Assembly: GCF_017868775.1 (NCBI RefSeq)
Contig: NZ_CP053381.1
Location: 868,001-932,000 of the forward strand
Direction of reading: 5' to 3'
Source of the DNA: Billgrantia sulfidoxydans
GTDB taxonomy: Bacteria; Pseudomonadota; Gammaproteobacteria; Pseudomonadales; Halomonadaceae
DNA: 64,000 nucleotides
Shown here: positions 37,770-46,186 of the stretch, in pieces
Layout: every line of letters begins with the position of its first letter
Position numbering within the stretch: position 1 is the stretch's first letter
Made by a program: the position numbers and the translations under genes
Notes under the pieces: model-generated
Databases searched by the model: none
The model's input: only the letters and a program-made list of their open reading frames with translations
Told to the model about the DNA's origin: nothing

Positions 37770-39812
37770 GTGAGTGTCGTAGACTCGTTTCCCTACCAGG
37801 TTCGCGAGATAGAGAACGTCTTCATCCCGATGCGTGACGGGGCTCAGCTGGCAGCCAGGATCTGGCTGCCGGAGGAGGCCGAGCGCACGCCGCTGCCGGC
37901 AATCATGGAGTACATCCCCTACCGCAAGCGCGATATCACCCGCGGGCGGGATGCCGCCAACCATGCCTACCTGGCCGGACACGGCTATGTCTGTGTCCGG
38001 GTCGACATGCGCGGCAGCGGCGATTCGGACGGCGTGCTCACCGACGAGTACACCCAGCAGGAACAGGAGGATGGCGTCGATGCCATCGCCTGGCTCGCCG
38101 AGCAGCCCTGGTGCGACGGCAATGTCGGCATGATGGGTATCTCCTGGGGTGGCTTCAACAGCCTGCAGGTGGCGGCCAAGCAGCCGCCGGCGCTCAAGGC
38201 GATCATCAGCATCTGCTCGAGCGACGATCTCTATGCCGACAACATGCACTACATGGGCGGCTGCCTGCTCGGCGACAACCTGTCCGAGGCGACCGTGATG
38301 TTCGCCTTCAATACCCTGCCGCCAGACCCTCAGATCGTCGGCAACCGCTGGCGCGACATGTGGTTCGACCGCATGGAGAACAGCGGGCTGTGGCTCGAGC
38401 AGTGGATCGAGCACCAGCGTCGCAGCGCCTATTGGTCCACCAGCTCGGTCAACGAGTACTACTCGGCGATCCAGTGTCCGGTCTATGCCATTGGCGGCTG
38501 GGCAGACGGCTTCACCAATACCGTGCTGCGCCTAATGCAGCATCTGGAAGTGCCGCGCAAAGGATTGATCGGGCCCTGGGGCCACAAGTACCCCCATCAG
38601 GGTATCCCCGGGCCGGCCATCGGCTTTCTACAGGAATCGCTGCGCTGGTGGGATTACTGGCTCAAGGGCAAGGACACCGGCATCATGGACGAACCCATGC
38701 TGCGTGCCTGGGAGCAACACAGCGTGCCGCCGGACACCTCGTACGACGAGCGTCCCGGCCGCTGGATAGGTGAGGCGAGCTGGCCGTCCGACAATATCAG
38801 CATGCGGCGCTACGGCCTGGGTCCCTATACCATCGCCATGGGCGAGGGGCATGGCGGCCCCCATCAGCAGGAGGGGCATGAAAGCGCGCTGGCGCTGCAG
38901 TCTCCCATCAGCGTGGGGCAGTCGGCGGGCAAATGGTGCTCCTATGCCGCCACGCCGGACCTGCCTGGCGACCAGCGCGAGGAGGATGGCGGTTCGTTGA
39001 TTTTCAGCAGCCGCCAGCTGGCCGAGCCGCTCGAGATCTTCGGCATGCCGATGGTGGAGTTCGAGCTCTCCTGCGACAAGCCGCAGGCGATGCTGGCCGT
39101 GCGTCTCTCCGACGTGGCGCCGGATGGCAAGTCGACCCGCGTCACCTATGGCCTGCTCAACCTGTCGCATCGTGACAGCGACGCCGATCCCGAGCCGCTG
39201 GTGCCGCATCGGCGCTATCGGGTGCGCATCCCGATGAACGGCATCGCCCAGTGCTTTCCGGTTGGTCACCAGCTGCGCCTGTCGGTCTCGACCTCCTACT
39301 GGCCGCTGGCCTGGCTGCCGCCGGAGCCGGCCCAGGTGGACATCTACCCGGACAGCTGCGCGCTGGTGTTGCCGGAGCGAACGCCGGGCGAGGAGGATAC
39401 GCGGCTGCCCGACTTCGACGAGCCCGAGGAGGCCCCGCCGCTGGAGACCCATACCTTCTCCGCCAGCGAGCACAACTGGTTGCTGCATCGCGACCTGGCG
39501 ACCAAGGAGTCGACCCTGGAAGTCATCAACGACCAGGGGCACTTCCGCATCGAGGACATCGGTACCGAGGTGCGCCGCAGTACTCGGGAGTGGTACAGCA
39601 CCGTCAACGACGACTTCACCTCGGCGCGCGGCGAGACCTATACCGAGCGCTCCTTCAAGCGCGACGACTGGAACGTGGAAATCTACACGCGCAGCATCCT
39701 GAGCTGCGACGAGAGCAATTTCTTCGTCCACGCTCAGCTCGATGCCTATGAAGACGACTACCGGGTCTTTTCCAAGAACTGGGAGAAGGTGATTCCCCGC
39801 GATCACATGTAG
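37770..39812 (+). CDS. CocE/NonD-family (X-Pro dipeptidyl-peptidase S15-type) hydrolase
   Basis: This 680-residue alpha/beta hydrolase has the nucleophile Ser125 in GISWGGF, the acid in IGGWADGFTN and the histidine in GPWGHKYPHQG. A C-terminal jelly-roll domain (about 370-570) of the S15/CocE type follows, and then about 110 extra residues. Family members cleave esters or amide and peptide bonds (cocaine esterase, X-Pro peptidase, cephalosporin acylases). There is no signal peptide. GTG 37770 is preferred over ATG 37749 because AAAGGAGGAAC sits just before it. It lies 17 bases after the ATP-grasp gene, implying one operon. Confidence 0.87.
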   Translation: MSVVDSFPYQVREIENVFIPMRDGAQLAARIWLPEEAERTPLPAIMEYIPYRKRDITRGRDAANHAYLAGHGYVCVRVDMRGSGDSDGVLTDEYTQQEQEDGVDAIAWLAEQPWCDGNVGMMGISWGGFNSLQVAAKQPPALKAIISICSSDDLYADNMHYMGGCLLGDNLSEATVMFAFNTLPPDPQIVGNRWRDMWFDRMENSGLWLEQWIEHQRRSAYWSTSSVNEYYSAIQCPVYAIGGWADGFTNTVLRLMQHLEVPRKGLIGPWGHKYPHQGIPGPAIGFLQESLRWWDYWLKGKDTGIMDEPMLRAWEQHSVPPDTSYDERPGRWIGEASWPSDNISMRRYGLGPYTIAMGEGHGGPHQQEGHESALALQSPISVGQSAGKWCSYAATPDLPGDQREEDGGSLIFSSRQLAEPLEIFGMPMVEFELSCDKPQAMLAVRLSDVAPDGKSTRVTYGLLNLSHRDSDADPEPLVPHRRYRVRIPMNGIAQCFPVGHQLRLSVSTSYWPLAWLPPEPAQVDIYPDSCALVLPERTPGEEDTRLPDFDEPEEAPPLETHTFSASEHNWLLHRDLATKESTLEVINDQGHFRIEDIGTEVRRSTREWYSTVNDDFTSARGETYTERSFKRDDWNVEIYTRSILSCDESNFFVHAQLDAYEDDYRVFSKNWEKVIPRDHM

Positions 39813-39829
39813 GGCCATGGCCTGCGAAT

Positions 39830-39856
39830 AGCGCCGTCCCCTCGCGGGGCGGCGCT
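39830..39856 (+). terminator. Hairpin after the CocE-type hydrolase gene
   Basis: AGCGCCG-T-CCCC pairs with GGGGCGGCGCT around a TCGC loop, with one bulged T, 17 bases after the stop. GTTG follows, so there is no T-run and the call is tentative. Confidence 0.45.
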
Positions 39857-39938
39857 GTTGGCGTGGCGCTGCTGCTGCGACCGCCACGCTGGTCTCGAGT
39901 CCCTCACTGGCGCCAGGCGCGCTTGCGACAAATGCCAC

Positions 39939-39963
39939 AAAAAACCCCGGCGGAGCGCCGGGG
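39939..39963 (-). terminator. Terminator of the ferritin-like gene
   Basis: On the minus strand CCCCGGCG and CGCCGGGG (39963-39956 and 39952-39945) close a 3-nt loop and are followed by six T (A at 39939-39944 on the plus strand). It lies 50 bases after the stop of the gene at 40013-40531. Confidence 0.88.
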
Positions 39964-40012
39964 AAGCGAGGGGCCTACGGAGGGGCATTCGCGATGTGTC
40001 AGGAAACGGTGC

Positions 40013-40531
40013 TCAGGTCTTGGCGCGCAGGTCGCCGTCCTCCGAGCGCTCCAGGAACTGGCGCGTGGTCGCGTCGAGATGCTGGCCGAGCCATTCGGCC
40101 ATGGCTTCCTCTTCCCTGAGGATATCCTCGCAGATGCGGGCAATTTCCGGCTTGGAGGCCTTCTCCGCCGCCTGGATCAACGCCTTGTAGCTGGCGATTT
40201 CGAAATGCTCGAAGGCGTAGCTGGCGAGGCCGCCCTTGACCACTTCGTCACTGGCCATCATGCCGCCCATGGCCTGGCCGAAGGCTGTCAGCTTGCCGCC
40301 GAGGTCCTTCACGGTGGACAGGTCGCTACCGAGCAGCGAGATGCACTGTTCGATCTTCTCCGCCTGGCCGCGTGTCTCGCTCAGGTGTTGCTCGATGCGT
40401 GCCTTGAGCTGTGGGTAGTGCTCCAGGCGGCTGGCCTGGGCTTCCAGCATCTTCTCCGCCTGCTTCTCCATGGCATGTGCATCGCGCAGCCAGTCTTCCA
40501 GGTGCTTGGGAGTCTGCGGTTCGGTGCCCAT
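40013..40531 (-). CDS. Ferritin-like DUF892 (YciE/YciF-type) stress protein
   Basis: This 172-residue all-helical protein belongs to the DUF892 ferritin-like family. Four-helix-bundle metal-ligand candidates are seen in DAHAMEKQAEKMLEAQ, HLSETRGQAEKIEQC, YAFEHFEIASYKALI and LREEEAMAEWLGQHL. Members such as YciE and YciF are induced by osmotic and general stress. It is followed on the same strand upstream by a KGG-repeat gene, another stress-type protein, but the 195-bp gap contains a hairpin, so they may be separate units. Confidence 0.85.
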   Translation of the reverse strand: MGTEPQTPKHLEDWLRDAHAMEKQAEKMLEAQASRLEHYPQLKARIEQHLSETRGQAEKIEQCISLLGSDLSTVKDLGGKLTAFGQAMGGMMASDEVVKGGLASYAFEHFEIASYKALIQAAEKASKPEIARICEDILREEEAMAEWLGQHLDATTRQFLERSEDGDLRAKT

Positions 40532-40665
40532 GGGCTGTCTCCTTGCGGTTGCGATCGGTGAGGTAGCCGAGCACTTGTACGGGCCGAATCGGCTCCGGAT
40601 CGCCGGAACCAGGCCCGACGTGACCCGGGCCGATGCCTGTCGGCGACCGTTCAGTGAGTGAGAAG

Positions 40666-40695
40666 AAGCTGCCGGAGAACACGCTCCGGCAGCTT
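40666..40695 (-). terminator. Hairpin after the KGG-repeat gene
   Basis: Twelve perfect base pairs (AAGCTGCCGGAG at 40666-40677 with CTCCGGCAGCTT at 40684-40695) enclose a 6-nt loop, 31 bases after the stop. The minus-strand continuation CTTCTCACTC is only moderately T-rich. Confidence 0.65.
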
Positions 40696-40726
40696 GGGTG
40701 GGTCAAGGCGTTCGCGAGAACGGCAT

Positions 40727-41014
40727 TCAGCTGTTCTTGCCGCCCTTGCGCCCCGCCTCGGAGGCCTTCTGACGATCGTTGGCGAAGTTGCCACCGCTGT
40801 GCTGGCCGCCTTTCTGGCCGGCCTGGGAGGCCTTCTGCGGGTCATTGGCGAAGTTGCCACCGCTGTGCTGGCCGCCTTTCTGGCCGGCCTGGGAGGCCTT
40901 CTGTGGGTCGTTGGCGAAGTTGCCGCTGCTACGCTGACCACCCTTGTGGCCGGCTTCTGAGGCCTTCTTGGGATCGTTGGCGAAGTTTCCGGGATTCTGG
41001 TTGCGCTGTGCCAT
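40727..41014 (-). CDS. Small hydrophilic stress protein with four KGG repeats (Con-10/GsiB type)
   Basis: This 95-residue protein consists almost entirely of four 22-residue repeats of the form GNFANDPQKASQAGQKGG. Each contains the stress-induced KGG motif known from Con-10, GsiB and YciG. Such proteins are hydrophilic, largely disordered and induced by desiccation, heat or stationary phase. E. coli yciG likewise lies beside yciF and yciE, which encode the DUF892 proteins found next door here. I start at ATG 41014, preceded by AAGGAGATTACC; the frame extends 11 codons further upstream. Confidence 0.88.
   Translation of the reverse strand: MAQRNQNPGNFANDPKKASEAGHKGGQRSSGNFANDPQKASQAGQKGGQHSGGNFANDPQKASQAGQKGGQHSGGNFANDRQKASEAGRKGGKNS
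40781..41012 (-). repeat. Four tandem 66-bp coding repeats in the KGG gene
   Basis: The block starting GGCGAAGTT occurs at 40781, 40847, 40913 and 40979, exactly 66 bp apart. The first two units are nearly identical at the DNA level and the outer ones are more diverged. Such repeats can expand or contract by recombination in multiples of 22 codons. Confidence 0.92.
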
Positions 41015-41336
41015 GGTAATCTCCTTGAATCCTTTCCGCATGAGCATTCATGCATGTACTTCCATTTACCGGGAATCCGGCACTGCTGGCGTTTGCCATC
41101 GTCTTTGAAGATAGAAGCCGCTTTTAACGCTCATCAAGGGGGTTGCTGTTTCCAAGTGAAAAGAAAGTTGTCCCGGTTCGCTTGCGGTTCCCTCGCCGCC
41201 GGCGTTGGCCAAAGCGTTGTCGACAACATGCTTCATTCGCTTGGGAAGCGCCTTGGCATGGGGTAACATGCGGTGAACAGTTAAGAGCCCAAGTGGCGGC
41301 CCCAGGCCCCGAGCTCGAGGAACCGGAGGAGAATCC
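41015..41336. other. Intergenic region between the KGG gene and crbR
   Basis: This 322-bp region must hold the divergent promoters of the KGG gene and crbR. It contains a perfect 12-bp palindrome GTTGTCGACAAC at 41216-41227, a possible operator. I could not find a convincing -35/-10 pair for either gene, nor a copy of the GAC-N4-GTCTA motif. GGAGGAGA precedes the crbR start. Confidence 0.4.
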
Positions 41337-41999
41337 ATGGCCTTTGCCCAGAAATTCATCGTTGCCGATGACCATCCGCTGTTCCGTGCAGCGCTGACGC
41401 AGGCACTGCGCCAGCTGGCGCCCCAGGCCGAGATCGTCGAGTCCGACACCATGGAGGCCACCTGCGAGGTCGTCACGCGCCACCCCGATGCCGACCTGAT
41501 TCTGCTCGACCTGCATATGCCGGGTGCCCATGGTTTTTCGGGCCTGATCCAGCTGCGTGGCCAGACCCCCGACATTCCGGTGGCGGTGGTGTCCGGCAGC
41601 GACGAACCCCATGTGGTGCGTCGTGCCATCGATTACGGGGCCTCGGGCTTCATCCCCAAGTCCTCTTCGTTGCAGCTGATCGCCGAGGCGGTGGGCGAGA
41701 TCCTCGACGGCGAGGTGTGGCTGCCCCAGGAGCTGGCCGATGCCCTGGGCGATGCCAACGAGGAGGAGACCCGCTTCGCCGAGGCCATCGCCTCGCTGAC
41801 GCCGCAGCAGTTCCGTGTGCTCAACATGCTCACCGAAGGCCTGCTCAACAAGCAGATCGCCTATGAGCTGAACGTCTCCGAGGCCACCATCAAGGCCCAT
41901 GTCACCGCTATTCTGCGCAAGCTGGGCGTGCACTCACGCACCCAGGCGGTCATCGCGGCGCAGAAGCTCGAGGTGGAGCCGCCCAAGGTCGAATCCTAG
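41337..41999 (+). CDS. crbR: CrbR-like NarL/FixJ response regulator (acetate switch)
   Basis: This 220-residue regulator has a receiver domain (acidic Asp11-Asp12, phospho-acceptor Asp58 in LILLDLHMPG, Lys in FIPKSSS) and a LuxR-type helix-turn-helix (about 150-212, LTPQQFRVLNMLTEGLLNKQ). It faces the gene of a CrbS-type transporter-histidine kinase. In Vibrio and Pseudomonas this pair (CrbS/CrbR, MxtR/ErdR) activates acs and linked genes. It is convergent with crbS here. Its TAG stop merges into a heptamer array. Confidence 0.85.
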   Translation: MAFAQKFIVADDHPLFRAALTQALRQLAPQAEIVESDTMEATCEVVTRHPDADLILLDLHMPGAHGFSGLIQLRGQTPDIPVAVVSGSDEPHVVRRAIDYGASGFIPKSSSLQLIAEAVGEILDGEVWLPQELADALGDANEEETRFAEAIASLTPQQFRVLNMLTEGLLNKQIAYELNVSEATIKAHVTAILRKLGVHSRTQAVIAAQKLEVEPPKVES

Positions 42000-42061
42000 C
42001 TTCGAGCTTCGAGCTTCGAGCTTCGAGCTTCGAGCTTCGAGCTTCGAGCTTCGAGCTTCGA
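41999..42061 (+). repeat. Nine perfect copies of the heptamer GCTTCGA after crbR
   Basis: The array starts with the G of the crbR TAG stop codon, and nine units follow without mismatch, leading straight into the terminator stem at 42063. Confidence 0.97.
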
Positions 42062-42062
42062 G

Positions 42063-42101
42063 CGAGGGGCCCACGATCATGTCGTGGGCCCCTCGTGTTT
42101 T
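42063..42101 (+). terminator. Terminator after crbR
   Basis: Fourteen perfect base pairs (42063-42076 with 42082-42095) enclose TCATG and are followed by TGTTTT. On the minus strand there is no T-run, so it mainly serves crbR. Confidence 0.85.
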
Positions 42102-42110
42102 GCATGCTGC

Positions 42111-42145
42111 CCGTGGCCCGTGGCCCGTGGCCCGTGGCCCGTTGC
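42111..42145 (-). repeat. Four perfect plus one degenerate GCCACGG heptamer (minus strand) after crbS
   Basis: Read on the minus strand, one base after the crbS TAA comes GCAACGG and then four perfect GCCACGG units, ending in GCAGC. It is the short partner of the facing crbR array. Confidence 0.92.
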
Positions 42146-42146
42146 G

Positions 42147-45100
42147 TTAGGCGCTGGGCGCCCGGCTGGCCTGCAGCGTACGGGTCAGCAGGGCACGCAG
42201 CGCGGCGGGGCGCACCGGCTTCTGCAGCAGGTGGTAGCCGCTGCGGCGAATCTCCTCGGCGACCTCCTCGGTGCGATCGGCGGTGATCACGATGCCCGGC
42301 ACCGCGCCCTGCAGCCGTTCGCTGAGCGCCTCCAGCGCCATCAGGCCGGTGACCTCGTTGTCGAGGTGGTAGTCGGCGAGTATCGCATCCGGCTCGCCGT
42401 CGAGGTTGCGCAGCACCGACTTGGCCCCGCCGATGGTGGTGGCGGTGTAGACCTCGCAGCCCCACCCCGACAGCATGGCGCGCATGCCCTCGAGGATCAG
42501 CGTCTCGTTGTCGATGCACAGGATGCGGGTCCCCGCCAGCTTGTTGCCCACGCGGCGCGGCGAGGCGGCTTCCTCGGCACGCTCGGCGGCGCTGCGCGGC
42601 GCCACGACCGGCACGCTGACCGAGAACATGGTGCCGACGCCTTCCCGCGAGAAGACCTTGATCGGATGGTCGAGCACGCGACTCATGCGATCGGCGATCG
42701 ACAGCCCCAGGCCCAGGCCCTTCTCGCTCTCCTTGTGCCGTGTGGCCTGGTCCAGACGGCGGAACTCCTGGAAGATCTCGGCCTGCTTGGACTCGGGAAT
42801 GCCCGGGCCCGAGTCCCACACCTCGATGGTCAGCCGCGAGCTGCGGCGACGGCAGCCCAGCAGCACCCGGCCCTCCTGGGTGTAGCGCAGCGCATTGGAG
42901 AGGAAGTTCTGCACGATTCGGCGCAGCATCTGCGGGTCGCTGTCGACCCATTGCCGGGTCGGCACCACCACCAGGTCGAGGCCGCGATCCTCGGCCATCA
43001 CCTCGAACTCGGCGCGCAGCGGCTGGAAGATGTCGGCCAGGGCGAAATGACTGCGTCGCGGGGTGAGGGCGCCGGCATCGAGCTTGGAAATGTCGAGCAG
43101 GGTGCCGAGCAGTTCCTCGGCCGCCTGCAGCGAATTGTCGATGTGGCCGATGGTGCGCTTCATGTCGTCGGCGTCCATCTCGTGAGACAGCGCCGAGGTG
43201 AACAAACGGGCGGCGTTCAACGGCTGCAGCAGGTCGTGGCTGGCGGCGGCGAGGAAGCGCGTCTTGGAGGCGTTGGCGTCCTCCGCCACCTGCTTGGCCT
43301 GGCGCAGGGCCTGCTCGGCCTCGGCGCGCACGCGGTTCTCCTGGCGCAGGGCGGTGTTGGCCTCGGATAGCGCCTGGGTGCGCTCGCGCACGCGCTCCTC
43401 CAGGGTCTCGTTGGTCTCCTTCAAGGCGATCTCCGCCAGGCGCCGCTCGGTGATGTCCTGGTAGAGCGCAAAGAAGCCGAGGATGGCGCCGCTATCGCCG
43501 AAGTGCGGGGTGTAGGTCACCAGCATGTAGCGCAGGTCGTCGGCGATACGCATCGACACTTCGAAGCTGACCCGCTCGCCGGCCAGGGCGCGGCGGATCC
43601 AAGGGTCGCGCTCGCGGGCCATCTGCTCGCTGATGACGGTCTCGAGGGGCTTGCCGATGACCTCGTTGCGGTCGATGCCGAAGGCCTGCTCGTAGGCGCG
43701 GTTGGTGAAGAGGTAGCGGCACTCCTTGTCGAAGTAGGCGATCAGTGCCGGCACGTTGTCGGTGTAGATGCGGATATTGTTCTCCGAGCGGATCAACGCC
43801 TCTTCGATGCGCTTCTGCTGGGTGATGTCCTGGTAGGTGTAGACGAAGCCGCCTCCCGGCATGGGGTTGCCCTGGACCTCCAGCACGCTGCCATCCTGGC
43901 GGTAGCGCACGTAGCGGTGGGGCTGGCCGTCGCGGATATTGTCGATCAGCAGTTGGACGTGTTCCTCGGGGTCGCCGGGACCGTACTCGCCGTTATGGGC
44001 GTTGTAGCGGAAGATCTTGTCCATCGGCGCGCCTACCCGGATCAGGTGATCGGGAAAGCGGAACAGCTCCAGGTAGCGCTGGTTCCACACCACCAGGCGC
44101 ATGTTCTGGTCGACCACGCTGATGCCCTGGTTGATGTTCTCGATGGTGGCCTGCAGCAGGGCACGGTTGAACTCCAGCACCTGGGAGGCCTCGTCGACGA
44201 TCGAGATCACGTCCGAGATGCCGATGCCGCGCCCCTGCAGCGCCGAGTTGACCACGATGCGCGCCGAGGAGGCGCCGAGCACCGAGGCCAGGAAGCGTTC
44301 GGTGAACTGGATCACGTCGATGGAGGCGCGGTTGCCGTCCTCCAGCGGTTTGCCGGTGCGCCGCGCGTAGTCGTCGAAGGCGCGAGTCACCTGGCCGGCG
44401 GCGAGGAACCGCTCGCACAGCACCTTGAGATCGCCGACGGTGGTGGCGCCGGTCCAGGGGCGGTTGACCGAGGTCTGGCGGGTCTCGACGCTGTCGACGA
44501 ACAGCGAGGCCTGGATGCGCTCGACCACCCGCTGCGAGGTGATCTGCGAGACGAAGATGTAGCAGAACAGGTTGACCCCGAGCGAGAGCATCACCCCATG
44601 GGTGAAGGAGTCGCCGAAATTGAGCCCGAACAGCGCGGTCGGGGTCAGCCAGGGATGGTCGAAGGGGCCGCCAACGAGCCACTCGGCCGGTAGCACGCCG
44701 GCCTGGATCATGCCCGGCATCAGCAGGCTGTAAGCCCAGATGGCGAACCCGGCGTTCATGCCCACCACCACGCCGAGGCGGTTGCCGCGCTTCCAGTAGA
44801 GCCCACCGAGCAGGGCCGGGGCGAACTGGGCCGCCGCGGCGAAGGAGAGCATGCCGATCGAGGCCAGCGAGGTGAACTCGCCGATCAGGCGGTAGAAGCC
44901 GTAGGCCAGCGCCAGGATCACCCCGATGGTGATGCGCCGTGCCTGGAGCACCAGGCGACCGTAATCGCGCGGACGGGCATCCAGCCAGCGCAGGCGGAAC
45001 AGCAGCGGGATCACGATCTCGTTGGAGATCATGATCGAGACCGCCACCGTGGCCACGATCACCATGCCGGTGGCGGCGGAGAAGCCGCCGATGTAGGTGA

Positions 45101-46094
45101 GCAGGGTCAGCCACTGCTGGCCGGCGGCCATCGGCAGCGCCAGCACGAAGGTGTCGGGTTCCACCGAGCCGTCGGGGAACAGGGCCAGGCCGGCGGCGGC
45201 GATGGGCAGGATGAAGAAGGCGAAGGCCACCAGATAGAGCGGGAACAGCCAGCGCGCCTTGGCAGCATCATTGGGGTGGGTGTTCTCCACCACGGCGACG
45301 TGGAACTGGCGTGGCAGGCAGAAGATCGCCAGCATCGCCAGCAGCGTCTGGGCCCAGAAGCCGCGGCCGAAATCCTGGTCGGCGAGCTGACGCTGCAGCT
45401 CCATCTGGGTGTCGGCGATGGCCATCAGCTCGCCGAGGCCATCGAACATGCCCCAGGTGACGTAGGCGCCCAGGATCAGGAAGGCCAGCAGCTTGACCAT
45501 CGACTCGAAGGCGACGGCGTGGATCAGCCCCTCGTGGTGCTCGGTGGCGTCGGTGTGGCGGGTACCGAACAGAATGGCGAAGGCGGCCATCACGATGGCC
45601 ACGAAGAAGGCCGTATCGCCGAAGAGCGGGGTGTGGGTGATGTCCGCTGCTTCCGTCAGCACGGCGAACGAGGTCGACACGGCCTTCAACTGCAGGGCGA
45701 TGTAGGGCAGCGTGCCGATCAGCGCGACCAGGCTGGCGAAGGCGGCCAGGGACTGCGCCTTGCCGTAGCGCGAGGCGATGAAGTCGGCAATCGAGGTGAC
45801 GTTCTGCCGCTTGGCCACGCGGATCATCTTGGCCAGTATCGGCCAGAACAGCAGGAAGGTGAGGATCGGGCCGACGTAGATGCTGGCGAAGGACCAGCCC
45901 GCGGTGGCGGCTTGGCCGACCGCACCGTAGAAGCTCCAGGAGGTACAGTAGATGGCCAGCGCCAGGATGTAGATGACCGGGCGCTGGCGGCTGGCGCCGC
46001 GCCGACGCGCGTTGCGGTCTCCCAGCCAGGCGATGCCGAACAGGATGGCGATGTAGAGCAGTGAAACGGCGATCAGCAGCCAACCGGCAAACAT
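42147..46094 (-). CDS. crbS: CrbS-like hybrid sensor kinase with N-terminal sodium/solute symporter domain
   Basis: This 1315-residue protein combines a sodium/solute symporter-like module with a kinase. The multi-helix membrane domain spans about 1-550 (YCTSWSFYGAVGQAATAGW). A linker leads to two PAS regions (about 660-790 and 790-920), a coiled coil and a HisKA domain with SHDLLQPLNAARLF. The HATPase has NALRYTQEGRV and KGLGLGLSI. A C-terminal receiver domain carries the phospho-acceptor in ILADYHLDNE. This matches CrbS/MxtR, which senses acetate-linked signals. I start at ATG 46094, preceded by GGGAGGAAAC; the frame starts six codons earlier. Confidence 0.9.
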   Translation of the reverse strand: MFAGWLLIAVSLLYIAILFGIAWLGDRNARRRGASRQRPVIYILALAIYCTSWSFYGAVGQAATAGWSFASIYVGPILTFLLFWPILAKMIRVAKRQNVTSIADFIASRYGKAQSLAAFASLVALIGTLPYIALQLKAVSTSFAVLTEAADITHTPLFGDTAFFVAIVMAAFAILFGTRHTDATEHHEGLIHAVAFESMVKLLAFLILGAYVTWGMFDGLGELMAIADTQMELQRQLADQDFGRGFWAQTLLAMLAIFCLPRQFHVAVVENTHPNDAAKARWLFPLYLVAFAFFILPIAAAGLALFPDGSVEPDTFVLALPMAAGQQWLTLLTYIGGFSAATGMVIVATVAVSIMISNEIVIPLLFRLRWLDARPRDYGRLVLQARRITIGVILALAYGFYRLIGEFTSLASIGMLSFAAAAQFAPALLGGLYWKRGNRLGVVVGMNAGFAIWAYSLLMPGMIQAGVLPAEWLVGGPFDHPWLTPTALFGLNFGDSFTHGVMLSLGVNLFCYIFVSQITSQRVVERIQASLFVDSVETRQTSVNRPWTGATTVGDLKVLCERFLAAGQVTRAFDDYARRTGKPLEDGNRASIDVIQFTERFLASVLGASSARIVVNSALQGRGIGISDVISIVDEASQVLEFNRALLQATIENINQGISVVDQNMRLVVWNQRYLELFRFPDHLIRVGAPMDKIFRYNAHNGEYGPGDPEEHVQLLIDNIRDGQPHRYVRYRQDGSVLEVQGNPMPGGGFVYTYQDITQQKRIEEALIRSENNIRIYTDNVPALIAYFDKECRYLFTNRAYEQAFGIDRNEVIGKPLETVISEQMARERDPWIRRALAGERVSFEVSMRIADDLRYMLVTYTPHFGDSGAILGFFALYQDITERRLAEIALKETNETLEERVRERTQALSEANTALRQENRVRAEAEQALRQAKQVAEDANASKTRFLAAASHDLLQPLNAARLFTSALSHEMDADDMKRTIGHIDNSLQAAEELLGTLLDISKLDAGALTPRRSHFALADIFQPLRAEFEVMAEDRGLDLVVVPTRQWVDSDPQMLRRIVQNFLSNALRYTQEGRVLLGCRRRSSRLTIEVWDSGPGIPESKQAEIFQEFRRLDQATRHKESEKGLGLGLSIADRMSRVLDHPIKVFSREGVGTMFSVSVPVVAPRSAAERAEEAASPRRVGNKLAGTRILCIDNETLILEGMRAMLSGWGCEVYTATTIGGAKSVLRNLDGEPDAILADYHLDNEVTGLMALEALSERLQGAVPGIVITADRTEEVAEEIRRSGYHLLQKPVRPAALRALLTRTLQASRAPSA

Positions 46095-46186
46095 GTTTCC
46101 TCCCCCCGGCATGTGCCGACCATTCTAAAGGGATATCGGCCCGAGGACACTCGGGCCGAGGGGTGGCGTTGGCCGGCTGCGGCGAT

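Noticed and set aside
39830..39856. Strong intrinsic terminator after the CocE-type gene
   Set aside because: The stem has a bulge and no T-run follows; kept only as a weak hairpin.
41015..41336. A sigma54-type promoter (TTGGCAT) before crbR
   Set aside because: The GC element is three bases too far from the GG element.
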